Part shown: positions 42,805 to 50,945 of the stretch, one piece after another | How positions within the stretch are numbered: position 1 is the stretch's first letter | How the letters are laid out: every line of letters begins with the position of its first letter | Assembly (NCBI GenBank): GCA_019634415.1 | Contig: JAHQVJ010000202.1 | Coordinates: 31,265 to 95,264 of the forward strand | Length of the DNA: 64,000 nucleotides | Origin: Myxococcales bacterium | GTDB lineage: Bacteria; Myxococcota_A; UBA796; GCA-2862545 | Direction of reading: 5' to 3' | Notes under the pieces: model-generated | Told to the model about the DNA's origin: nothing | The model's input: only the letters and a program-made list of their open reading frames with translations | Database searches by the model: none | Position numbers and translations under genes: made by a program

Positions 42805-45800
42805 ACGACGCACAGCCCCGACGGATCGGCCGATACACCGTGCTGCGCCCCCTGGGCGAGGGCGGGATGGGCGAGGTGTTCGAGGCCACCCTGAACGGGC
42901 CCTCGGGCTTCCGCAAGCGGGTGGCGATCAAGCGCATCCGGCGCGACCGTCCCGATCTCGACCACACCCTGCTGCACGAGGCGCGACTGGGCGCCTTGCT
43001 GTCGCACCCCAACGTCGTGTCCACCCTCGACCTTCAGCAGACCGACGAGGGGTGGGTCATCGCCATGGAGCTGGTGCAGGGCCCGAGCCTGTGGGCCTTC
43101 CGGCACCAGGGCCCCATCTCGGCGGTGGCGGTGGTGGACGTGGGAGTCCAGGTGGCGGTGGCGCTGTCCCACGTCCACGAGCTCACGGTGAGCGGGCAGC
43201 CGGTGGGCCTGGTGCATCGCGACGTGAAGCCCTCCAACCTGCTCCTCGACGGCAACGGCCTGGTGAAGCTCGCAGATCTGGGGCTCGCGGCGCTGGGCGA
43301 CGCGACGGACGGCCAGATGGTGGGCACCCCTGGGTTCGCGGCCCCCGAGCAGATCGACGGACGCTCCGATCCGAGAAGCGATCTGTTCGCCCTGGGTGCG
43401 GTGCTGCTGTGGCTTGCCACGGGCCAGCTGCCCTTCGGAGAGGGGCTGCCTGCCAACGACAAGGTGCGCGACTGCGACGGCCACCTGGAGCGGTCCGGCT
43501 TGCTCGGCCCGGTGCGCGCTCAGGTCCCCGAGCTGGCCGACGTGATCGCTCGGTGCCTGCGGGCCGATCCGGAGGAGCGCTACCCATCGGCGCGACACCT
43601 CGTGGCCGCGCTGCAGCTGCTGAGGCCCCACTGCCCCGACGGCCACAGCCTTGCCGAGACGCTGGCAGAGCGCACGGGCGTGGAGCACATCGGGCTTCAG
43701 GTGACCCCCGCGGGCTCGCCGGCCCCTCCCTTGCCCACGAACCTCCCCGACGCCGACGGCTCGCTCGTGGGTCGCGACGCCGACTGCGAGCAGCTGGTGC
43801 GCAACCTGCTCCAGACGCGTGCGGTGGGGCTCTTCGGACCGCCGGGGGTGGGCAAGTCGGCCGTGGCCAAGCAGGTGGGGCGCCTGTGCCTGCCACAATT
43901 CCCCGGCGGCGTCTGGCACGTGGACCTCTCCGACACGGAAGACGAGGCCACCATCTGCAGCGCCATCGGCTTGGTGCTGGGGGTTCCGCTGGCCTCCGCC
44001 GACGCCGCCGCGCAGCTCGGCTCCGCCCTGGCGGCGCGCGGCGCCACCCTGCTCGTGCTGGACCACACCGAGCGGGTGCTGACGCCCCTGGACCGCGTGG
44101 TGCAGCAGATCGCCACCCGCGCCCCGAAGCTCCGGCTGCTGGTGTGCGGCCGGCGTCGCGTGGAGGTGGTGGGCCACCAGGCATTGCTGGGCCCCCTGTC
44201 GTCGGCGGACTCCCTCACCTTGTTCCGCCAACGCCGGGGGCGCACCGCGGATCCCGAGGAAGAGGACGTCGAGCGGTCACTGGTGGCCACCCTCGACGGA
44301 CTGCCGCTGTCCATCGAGCTGGCGGCGGCCCGGGCCAGCTTCCTGCCCCTCGACCAGGTGCTCGCACGCCTGACGGACCGCTTCCGACTGCTCGGGTCGG
44401 AGACGGAGGGTCGCCACTCCACGCTGCGCACCGCCCTCGATCTGAGCTGGAACCAGCTGTCGCGTCCGCTGCGCAAGGCGCTGTCGCAGCTGGGTGTGTT
44501 CCGCGGTGGCTTCACCCTCGACGCAGCCACGGCCGTGCTCGACGTGGGCCATGCATCCCCCTGGTCGCTCCAGCTGCTACACCAGCTGTCGGAGCACAGC
44601 CTGCTGCAGGTCGATCCAGTCAACGGACGGTTCCACCTGCTGGGCGTGGTCCGCGACTACGTGTTGGAGCAGCTCTCCGACGGCGAACGCCGGCTCGCCG
44701 AGCGCCGACACGGTGCCCACTATGCCCACCTCGACCACCAGTTCGGCTTCCGACGGGACGGCCCGCGACCGATAGGCGAGCTGATCGAGTTCGACCAGGA
44801 GCGGTCGAACCTCACGGTGGCGGCCCTGCGGGCCGTTCAGCGAGGAGACGCCGCCATCGCCACCGCCAACGCGGTGTGTGCCGCCCAGGCCTACCGCACG
44901 TCGGGCCCCGTGAGCCGAGCACGCCCCCTGCTGGACGCCGTCCTGGGGCTCGACACCCTGTCGACGGCTCAGGAGGCGGTGATCCGCACCCACCTGGCCT
45001 CCGTCTGTGTGGATCTCGGAGATCACGCTGCGGCAAGGGCCCACGCCGAGCAAGCCGTGAGCTTGGCGCGGGCTGCCGAGGACGCGATCCTGCTGGCGTC
45101 CACGCTGAAGTGTCTGGGCACCACGCTGCGCTACTCGGGCGACCCCCACGCAGGCCTGATCCATCTCGAGGAGAGCCGCGGCCTCGCCGCCCGATCCGGA
45201 CATCGGGTGCTGCACGCGCGCGCCTTGTCCGATCTGGGCATGACCAACGCGGCGGTGGGGCGCCTCGACGATGCGCACGCCTGCCTCGTGGCGGCCCTCG
45301 GCCTGATGCGGGCCGCCGCGAGCCCCCGCGACGAGCAGATAGCACTGAACTCCCTCGGCATCGTGTTGGCCAAGCGCGGCGAGCCCGCCATGGAGACCTT
45401 CCGCCGGGCGGTGGCCCTGTCGGAGAAGCTCGGCGACGAGGCCACCGAGGGGCGCACCCGCCAGAACCTGGCGTCCCAGCTCCTGGGACTGGGGCACATC
45501 GAGCGCGCGATCCGCCACCAGCGCCGTGCCGTGGAGATCGTCGGGCGCCACGGCACCGTGCCCATCTGGATCACTGCCTGCGGCAACCTCGGGGCCATGT
45601 TCGTGGAGGCGGGACAGCCCGATCAGGCCCGCACGGTCCTGCAGCAGGCGCTGTCGGTGGCCCAGTCCAGCGGACTGCAGGCCAACGCCTCCACGGTCCA
45701 CGCCAACCTCGGGCGGCTGGCCATCCTGGAGGAGGACACCGCGCGCGCCATCGCCCACTTCAAGGAGGCCATTCGCATCGAGCACGCCGCTGGCGAGGTG

Positions 45801-46211
45801 TCGCTGGTGCAGCGCTGTACCCTGCTGCTCGGCATGGCCCACCGCTACGACGGCGATCTCGACCCCGCCCTGCGCTACGCCACCGCGGTCTACAACTGGG
45901 CGGTGCGCAACGAGCCTCTGCTCGCTGCCAACGCGCTGGTGGAGCTGGCGCGGATCCGCGTGGCTCAGCGCCAGGGACCCGAGGCGCTACGGCTGGCGAA
46001 CAATGCTCTTCAGACCCTCGACACCGACCCGCTGACGCCACCGGGGCTGCTGGCCCTCGGCGTGAAGGCAGCGGCGATGCTGACCTGCGGTCAGCGCGAC
46101 GAGGGCGAGGCGGAGCTGGTTCGAGCCGAGCTGCGTGCCCGAGAGCTGCAGCTGTCGCAACACAGCGCCATCGGGCGCCAATTGAGCCGGATCCGCAACG
46201 CCTTCACGTGA
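42801..46211 (+). CDS. Ser/Thr protein kinase fused to STAND NTPase and TPR domain
   Basis: 1136 residues from the ATG at 42801, which overlaps the previous stop (ATGA). Residues 10-280 are a Hanks-type kinase with all catalytic parts: G-loop GEGGMG at 19-24, K44 in V-A-I-K-R-I, catalytic loop H139-R-D141 (HRDVKPSN) and D159-L-G in place of D-F-G. Residues 320-600 hold an NB-ARC-like NTPase, Walker A GPPGVGKS at 346-353, Walker B L-L-V-L-D-H, and an L-P-L-S-I-E-L-A-A-A-R motif as in LuxR/SARP-type STAND proteins. From about 680 the protein is TPR repeats. It likely senses through TPR/NTPase and phosphorylates targets. It is divergent from, and domain-matched with, the degenerate cyclase gene. 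Confidence 0.9.
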   Translation: MNDAQPRRIGRYTVLRPLGEGGMGEVFEATLNGPSGFRKRVAIKRIRRDRPDLDHTLLHEARLGALLSHPNVVSTLDLQQTDEGWVIAMELVQGPSLWAFRHQGPISAVAVVDVGVQVAVALSHVHELTVSGQPVGLVHRDVKPSNLLLDGNGLVKLADLGLAALGDATDGQMVGTPGFAAPEQIDGRSDPRSDLFALGAVLLWLATGQLPFGEGLPANDKVRDCDGHLERSGLLGPVRAQVPELADVIARCLRADPEERYPSARHLVAALQLLRPHCPDGHSLAETLAERTGVEHIGLQVTPAGSPAPPLPTNLPDADGSLVGRDADCEQLVRNLLQTRAVGLFGPPGVGKSAVAKQVGRLCLPQFPGGVWHVDLSDTEDEATICSAIGLVLGVPLASADAAAQLGSALAARGATLLVLDHTERVLTPLDRVVQQIATRAPKLRLLVCGRRRVEVVGHQALLGPLSSADSLTLFRQRRGRTADPEEEDVERSLVATLDGLPLSIELAAARASFLPLDQVLARLTDRFRLLGSETEGRHSTLRTALDLSWNQLSRPLRKALSQLGVFRGGFTLDAATAVLDVGHASPWSLQLLHQLSEHSLLQVDPVNGRFHLLGVVRDYVLEQLSDGERRLAERRHGAHYAHLDHQFGFRRDGPRPIGELIEFDQERSNLTVAALRAVQRGDAAIATANAVCAAQAYRTSGPVSRARPLLDAVLGLDTLSTAQEAVIRTHLASVCVDLGDHAAARAHAEQAVSLARAAEDAILLASTLKCLGTTLRYSGDPHAGLIHLEESRGLAARSGHRVLHARALSDLGMTNAAVGRLDDAHACLVAALGLMRAAASPRDEQIALNSLGIVLAKRGEPAMETFRRAVALSEKLGDEATEGRTRQNLASQLLGLGHIERAIRHQRRAVEIVGRHGTVPIWITACGNLGAMFVEAGQPDQARTVLQQALSVAQSSGLQANASTVHANLGRLAILEEDTARAIAHFKEAIRIEHAAGEVSLVQRCTLLLGMAHRYDGDLDPALRYATAVYNWAVRNEPLLAANALVELARIRVAQRQGPEALRLANNALQTLDTDPLTPPGLLALGVKAAAMLTCGQRDEGEAELVRAELRARELQLSQHSAIGRQLSRIRNAFT

Positions 46212-47235
46212 TGCCGATGAGCTGCTTCCAGCGTGGCCACAGGCGCTCCCACGAGCGGGACGCACGCACGTGAGCGTGGCAGCGCCGGCCCAAGGCCTCT
46301 AGATCCGTCGACACCAGCGCCTCGATGAGCGCGTTGCGCACGTCGTCCACGCTGCTGGGCGCAACCCGCAGGCCGCAGCCCCCCATGGCCGTCCGCAGCA
46401 GCGGATGGTGGGACCAGAGCACCGGCCGACCGATCGCCATGGCCCGCAGTGCCTCGTCGGGGGCACCCACGTCCACGGCAGGCACGAACACCGCCAGGTG
46501 GCTGTCTGCCAGGGTCTGGTCGGGCTGCCCGTCCTCGGGAGCCAGCGTGACCGGCTGTCCCCGGGCAGCGATGCGCAGCTGAGCGACGTAGCGTCCATCC
46601 CCCACGGCACCCGCCACCACCAGGTGCACCCGGCGCTTGTAGCTGGGCGGCAGTCGGCTCACGGCATCGATGGTCACGTGCTGCCCGCGGGCGGGTGCGA
46701 TGACGCCCACGTGCACGACCCGCAGTGGACCCGGAGCGGGCATGGCCCGAGGCTCGCCCACCTCCATGCCCACTGGCAGGACCTCGGTTCGCCAGGCGGG
46801 CACCCCGGCGGCAGCCACCCGGCGGCGAACGCCCTCGTGTGCCACCAGCACCACATCGGCCGCATGCCCTCCGATCCGCGTCCACGGCAAGGCGCGCAGC
46901 CGACTCGAGGTCTCTGCTGCATGCACCACGGCCACCGTCCGGACCCCCAGCGACGGCATACCCAGCCCCGCCACCAACACCACGTCCGGTCGCCACTGCG
47001 CCACCTGCCGCCGAGCGCTTCGCCACAACCGCAGCCACGCGCCGCGCCGACGGCGCCCCCGGAGATCCACGCCCACCGACCCCTGTGGCAGCCGCTCCGC
47101 CGCACGGGAGAATCCCGCGACGAGCCGAACGTCCCCATGCCCACGAAGCTTGCGGGCCAGCCGAAGGACGGCGCGGGGCCCGTTCCCGCGGGCGTCCGGG
47201 GGCACGGCAGGCGCAACGATGAGCGCGCGGAACAT
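46204..47235 (-). CDS. GT4-type glycosyltransferase
   Basis: 343 residues, ATG at 47235. GT-B fold in pattern: an N-terminal half starting M-F-R-A-L-I-V-A-P-A-V-P-P-D-A-R-G-N-G-P-R and a C-terminal half with V-V-H-V-G-V-I-A-P-A-R-G (group 1 family beta-strand-loop), then D-V-G-A-P-D-E-A-L-R-A-M-A-I-G-R-P-V where the E-x7-E donor-binding motif belongs. The first Glu of that motif appears as D/E at A-P-D-E-A. It should move a sugar from a nucleotide donor to an envelope glycan or lipid. Its end overlaps the kinase gene by 8 bp on the other strand. Donor and acceptor are unknown. Confidence 0.75.
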   Translation of the reverse strand: MFRALIVAPAVPPDARGNGPRAVLRLARKLRGHGDVRLVAGFSRAAERLPQGSVGVDLRGRRRRGAWLRLWRSARRQVAQWRPDVVLVAGLGMPSLGVRTVAVVHAAETSSRLRALPWTRIGGHAADVVLVAHEGVRRRVAAAGVPAWRTEVLPVGMEVGEPRAMPAPGPLRVVHVGVIAPARGQHVTIDAVSRLPPSYKRRVHLVVAGAVGDGRYVAQLRIAARGQPVTLAPEDGQPDQTLADSHLAVFVPAVDVGAPDEALRAMAIGRPVLWSHHPLLRTAMGGCGLRVAPSSVDDVRNALIEALVSTDLEALGRRCHAHVRASRSWERLWPRWKQLIGIT

Positions 47236-47244
47236 GCGCCAGGC

Positions 47245-47250
47245 TATCCT
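47245..47250 (+). promoter_or_regulatory. Candidate -10 element of the outer-membrane protein gene
   Basis: TATCCT 24 bases before the ATG at 47275, inside the short divergent interval from the glycosyltransferase start. No strong -35. The leader contains GGGAG five bases before the ATG. Confidence 0.3.
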
Positions 47251-47274
47251 GACGATTGGATGGCGGGAGCCCCA

Positions 47275-48783
47275 ATGCCGAACTCCATCGTTGCCCTATT
47301 CCTCTTGGGCATCACTCTCCTTCCCTCTGCTGCCCACGCTGGCGCGGTGGTGCTGAGCCCCTTGCTCGGCGACGACACGGTCAACGACAAGCAGCGCTTC
47401 GCCGTGCACCAGCTGCTGTCGTCCGAGCTGGACTTCGCGCCCGAGGTCAGCCGAGTGGTCGAGCTGAGCACGGTTCCCAGCGGGCTCAACGACTGGTGCC
47501 TGGGCAATGCTCGCTGTCTCGGTGGCATCGTCGCCTCCAACGAGGCCGACGAGATGCTGGCTGGCCGCCTGCGCGCCACCGGCAACGAGCTGCAGCTGAC
47601 CTTGGTGTTCTTCGATGGTCAGAGCGTGGCGCGCACCCACAACTACACCATTCCCTCCGATCCCACGGGCATGGCCAACGAGATCACGCCCGTGATCCGG
47701 GAGATGCTCACCGGCGTGAACCCACGCGAGGCGGAAGCGGCCAAGCCCACCACGGCAGACTTCGAGGTGGAGGACACGCTGGAGACGGATCCCGAGATGG
47801 ATCTCGACTTCGACGATGCCGTGGCCGAAGCACCACCCACTCGCTCGATTCCCACCGCTCCTGCGCCGCAGCCCGAGCCCCCACCCCCTCCCGCACCAGC
47901 CGCCAGCCTCGATGCCGACGCCGCAGCGATCACCTTCGGCAGCTCCGTCGACGACATCAGCGTGTCGGAGCTCGAGGCGATCCAGTTCGCCGATCCGGGC
48001 TCGGTGCAGGCGGAGCCTGCTGCAGAGCAGTCCACCGCAGCCACACGCGAGGTCCCCCGGCCGCAGCCGGTGGCCCAGCGTCGGCCGATCCCCGAGGGCA
48101 TGATGGATGCTCCCTCCGGGGAGGATGCCGAGAACACGGGCCTGGTGCAGTCCAGTAGCCGCAGGCAGGACCGCCAGGACCGCCGCGCCTCGAAGCCCGA
48201 CAAGGCAGCCAAGCCCGCACGCACGCAGCGCTCCACCTCGAGCCGGGTGCGCACCACGAGGCCGACCACCGACGACAGCGATCCTCGGACCTTTCAGATC
48301 GCCGGACGCGGCGGCTACAGCAACTACTACACCTTCGACTTCATCACGGTGGGCGTGGAGGCCTCGGCCCGCGTGGTGGCCGGACTCAACGTGATCGCGG
48401 GCGTGGAGGCCTACACGGTCAACCGGATCCTGCCCCCCGACGTCGCCCTGGAGCAGGGCGTCGCCAACCGCTGGGACGTCATCTTCCCCATGAACGTCGG
48501 ACTGATCTACGACTTCGACCTGGGCAAAGCGCAGCCCTACGTGGGCGCGGACTTCATCTTCGTGCGGTACTACAACGACCCGGACCCCGAGTTCGGTGCC
48601 GACTGGGCAGGGGGAGGCCGTGGGCGCCTGGGTCTGAACTACATGGTGCTCGACCAGCTCGGGATCAACGTGAACCTCGCCGCGGGCGCCTGGTGGGGTG
48701 CCAACTGGGGCATCATCGAGTCGGGCCTGCAGCCCTCGGGCTTCCTGCCGCAGATCAGCGCGGGCACCGTGGTCCGCTTCTAG
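47275..48783 (+). CDS. Exported protein with Pro-rich linker and C-terminal outer-membrane barrel
   Basis: 502 residues from the ATG at 47275, which has GGGAG five bases upstream; ATG 47260 in frame is weaker. The signal peptide ends P-S-A-A-H-A-G. An N-terminal domain (25-150) resembles the small alpha/beta domain found in front of other myxobacterial TonB-independent proteins (TolB-N-like). An acidic, then Pro-rich (P-E-P-P-P-P-P-A-P) and basic Ser/Arg linker follows (150-340). The last 160 residues consist of strand-turn-strand repeats (N-Y-Y-T-F-D-F-I-T-V-G-V-E, Y-V-G-A-D-F-I-F-V-R-Y-Y) that end in V-V-R-F, the terminal-aromatic BAM signal. It probably sits in the outer membrane. Family not identified. 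Confidence 0.75.
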   Translation: MPNSIVALFLLGITLLPSAAHAGAVVLSPLLGDDTVNDKQRFAVHQLLSSELDFAPEVSRVVELSTVPSGLNDWCLGNARCLGGIVASNEADEMLAGRLRATGNELQLTLVFFDGQSVARTHNYTIPSDPTGMANEITPVIREMLTGVNPREAEAAKPTTADFEVEDTLETDPEMDLDFDDAVAEAPPTRSIPTAPAPQPEPPPPPAPAASLDADAAAITFGSSVDDISVSELEAIQFADPGSVQAEPAAEQSTAATREVPRPQPVAQRRPIPEGMMDAPSGEDAENTGLVQSSSRRQDRQDRRASKPDKAAKPARTQRSTSSRVRTTRPTTDDSDPRTFQIAGRGGYSNYYTFDFITVGVEASARVVAGLNVIAGVEAYTVNRILPPDVALEQGVANRWDVIFPMNVGLIYDFDLGKAQPYVGADFIFVRYYNDPDPEFGADWAGGGRGRLGLNYMVLDQLGINVNLAAGAWWGANWGIIESGLQPSGFLPQISAGTVVRF

Positions 48784-48787
48784 CCAG

Positions 48788-49879
48788 ATGGACGCACTTC
48801 TCGGACTCCTCTGCGTGGCGCTGGGGAGTGCCATCACCGTCGCCGGCCTGTTCTTCTTCCTCCGCCGGGGGTGGCGTCAGCTCGCCGTGGCAGAGGCGTA
48901 CCACACCGTGGCTCGACGGTTGGGGCTCCCCGCCGACACCCGTGGCCTGTCGCTACACGGCCACCTCGGCGAGCAGCGGATCTGGGTCGGTCAGGTGATG
49001 GTGGGCCACGGCCCAGAGCGCACCATGGTGTGCTGGGGAGTGCTCGATCACGAGCGCCCCTTGGGGCTCGGCCTGCTGCTGCGTCGACGCGGGCTGTCGG
49101 AGCGCCTGTGGCGCAGGGCGCGCGCACCCGACGTGCGCCTCCTCGACGAGGAGCTGGATCGGGTGCTGGAGGCTCAGGGCGACGAGCCCCACCTCGTGCA
49201 GGCGCTGCTGGACGACGAGGTGCGCGGACAGCTACTGCGCATTCTGCGGAAGTGGCGCGATCTGGTGGTGACCGACGACGCCGTCCGTGTCTCCCTGAGA
49301 CAGCCCTTGGCGAGCTCCGAGGAGCTCCAGGCGCTGGTGGACGATCTGCGAGGGCTGTCCGCCGCCCTGACGGCCTCGCGCACGGCGGTCGCACCTCCTT
49401 CTGCCCTGACCGACACCGTGGACCAGTGGACCACCCTGGCCGAGCGCACCACCCTCACGCTCCTGCCTGCCTACCCGGCCGCAGCAGGAGCGGTGGACGG
49501 GCGGCGGGTGGGGATGTGGCCCGTTCGCACCTCGACGGGCTTTGCCGCCGATCTGACGGTGGTGTTCCGTCCCCATCGCAGCAACGGTCTGCAGGTGCTT
49601 CCCCAGCACGGACCCGACGGCTACTGGTCCGTGGGGCAGGACATCCAGGTGGGCGACCCGCAGTTCGACAGCCGCTTCGTGATCAAGGGCTACGATCCCG
49701 AGGCCGTGCGAGAGCTACTGGGGCCCGACGCGCGGGAGCACCTGCTCGCCCTGTCGGCCGAAGGCACCCTCGAGGTGGACGACGTGCGGCTGCGAGTGAG
49801 CGGTGTGCGGCTGGATCCCAGCACCTTGGAGGGCCTGCTGCAGCGCGCCTTGGCAGCTGCGGCAGCCATGGGCTGGTAG
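48788..49879 (+). CDS. Membrane-anchored protein of unknown function, paired with the barrel protein
   Basis: 363 residues from the ATG at 48788, four bases after the previous stop; extra in-frame codons upstream are shadow. Residues 4-24 (L-L-G-L-L-C-V-A-L-G-S-A-I-T-V-A-G-L-F) form one membrane helix followed by R-R-G-W-R, giving an N-out or N-in anchor. The rest is soluble and mixed alpha/beta: a domain around 30-110 (G-L-S-L-H-G-H-L-G-E-Q), an Arg/Leu-rich helical part and a C-terminal domain with a hydrophobic W-P-V-R-T-S-T-G-F-A. No catalytic motif. Tight spacing suggests the protein works with the outer-membrane barrel gene. Function unknown. Confidence 0.7.
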   Translation: MDALLGLLCVALGSAITVAGLFFFLRRGWRQLAVAEAYHTVARRLGLPADTRGLSLHGHLGEQRIWVGQVMVGHGPERTMVCWGVLDHERPLGLGLLLRRRGLSERLWRRARAPDVRLLDEELDRVLEAQGDEPHLVQALLDDEVRGQLLRILRKWRDLVVTDDAVRVSLRQPLASSEELQALVDDLRGLSAALTASRTAVAPPSALTDTVDQWTTLAERTTLTLLPAYPAAAGAVDGRRVGMWPVRTSTGFAADLTVVFRPHRSNGLQVLPQHGPDGYWSVGQDIQVGDPQFDSRFVIKGYDPEAVRELLGPDAREHLLALSAEGTLEVDDVRLRVSGVRLDPSTLEGLLQRALAAAAAMGW

Positions 49880-50854
49880 CTACTTTCCGGTGGGTCCGGG
49901 CTCGGCCTTCTGCACCCGACGCATCACCTCGCCGCTCACGCGCAGCTCCAGCGTCTCCTCGTCGTCGAGCTCCAGGCCGCCGCCGTTGGTGAACGTGACC
50001 GCCTCGGAGGGATCGGCACCGTTCGACGCTCCATTGGCCATCGACCGCAGCGCGGTCTTGCCGTCGACCTGGTAGGTCTCCACGTAGTGCAGATCCATGA
50101 GGCGCTGCACGGACTGACGCCGAGCCTCGGGCGCATCCGGGATCGCGTGGCCCTTCCAGCGATGGATGAAGTAGTGCGCCCCCACGAAGCCACCGCCCGC
50201 CAGGAAGTGGGACTCCGCGCGCTTCAGCTCTCGGAGCATCTCGCGATCCACTTCCTCGGGACGCATGACGGCTGGACGGGCCGCCGGCGCGTCCCCCAGA
50301 CCTGGGTAGGCGAAGTCCTCGATGTGCTTCAGCAGATCGATGTGGGACCATGCCTGCCGCACCAAGCTCCGCGACAGCCCGAAGTCGCCGAAGGTGGCGA
50401 TCCATGCGGGCTTACCGATCGCCGACAGGGCGGCGAGGCCCGGAGCGATGTCGAGATCGCCCGAGAACACCACGGCCGCATCGAAGGCGTTGCGCATGCC
50501 CAGCGAGATCATGTCGGCCACGAGCGACGTGTCCACCATCTTCTCTTCCGTGTAGGAGATGGTCTGTGCGCAGTGGGGACACTCGCGTGTGGTGGCGAGC
50601 CGGTTGAAGCGACGCACGTAGAAGCCAGGCCGCTTCTCCAGCTCCTCCAGGAGATCCGACAGGGCGTGCCGCTCCCCCTGATCGTCTTGCGCTGTGGGTA
50701 CGCCGGTGTAGTACCAGGCGCCCACGAACTGCTCCCCTCCGACGTAGCGCACCGCCCACTCGGCCAGAGCACCGTGATCGAGCCACCGATCCTGCGTCGC
50801 GCGACGCAGATCTTTCATGTGGTTCTTTCCGTCGAAGAAGAGAGCAACTTTCAT
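49880..50854 (-). CDS. NYN (PIN-like) domain protein, LabA-like, with extra C-terminal domain
   Basis: 324 residues from the ATG at 50854; the 12 codons ahead of it in frame have no ribosome-binding site. The NYN nuclease-like fold shows its acidic residues: V-A-L-F-F-D-G-K-N-H at the start, M-V-D-T-S-L-V-A-D-M (about 105-114) and V-V-F-S-G-D-L-D-I-A-P (about 127-137). A C-P-H-C pair precedes the second motif, possibly half of a metal site. Residues 200-270 resemble a winged-helix or OST-HTH-like unit. Such proteins are usually RNases or RNA-binding regulators. It lies 91 bp after htpG and abuts the 3' end of the convergent gene with no gap. Confidence 0.8.
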   Translation of the reverse strand: MKVALFFDGKNHMKDLRRATQDRWLDHGALAEWAVRYVGGEQFVGAWYYTGVPTAQDDQGERHALSDLLEELEKRPGFYVRRFNRLATTRECPHCAQTISYTEEKMVDTSLVADMISLGMRNAFDAAVVFSGDLDIAPGLAALSAIGKPAWIATFGDFGLSRSLVRQAWSHIDLLKHIEDFAYPGLGDAPAARPAVMRPEEVDREMLRELKRAESHFLAGGGFVGAHYFIHRWKGHAIPDAPEARRQSVQRLMDLHYVETYQVDGKTALRSMANGASNGADPSEAVTFTNGGGLELDDEETLELRVSGEVMRRVQKAEPGPTGK

Positions 50855-50945
50855 AGATTGAGAGTCCAGAACCGCGCCTCGGGGACGCACATGGAGTGCA
50901 GCGTAACCGACGCGGGCCTGCCTCCCAACGGAGGAGGCCGACGCA

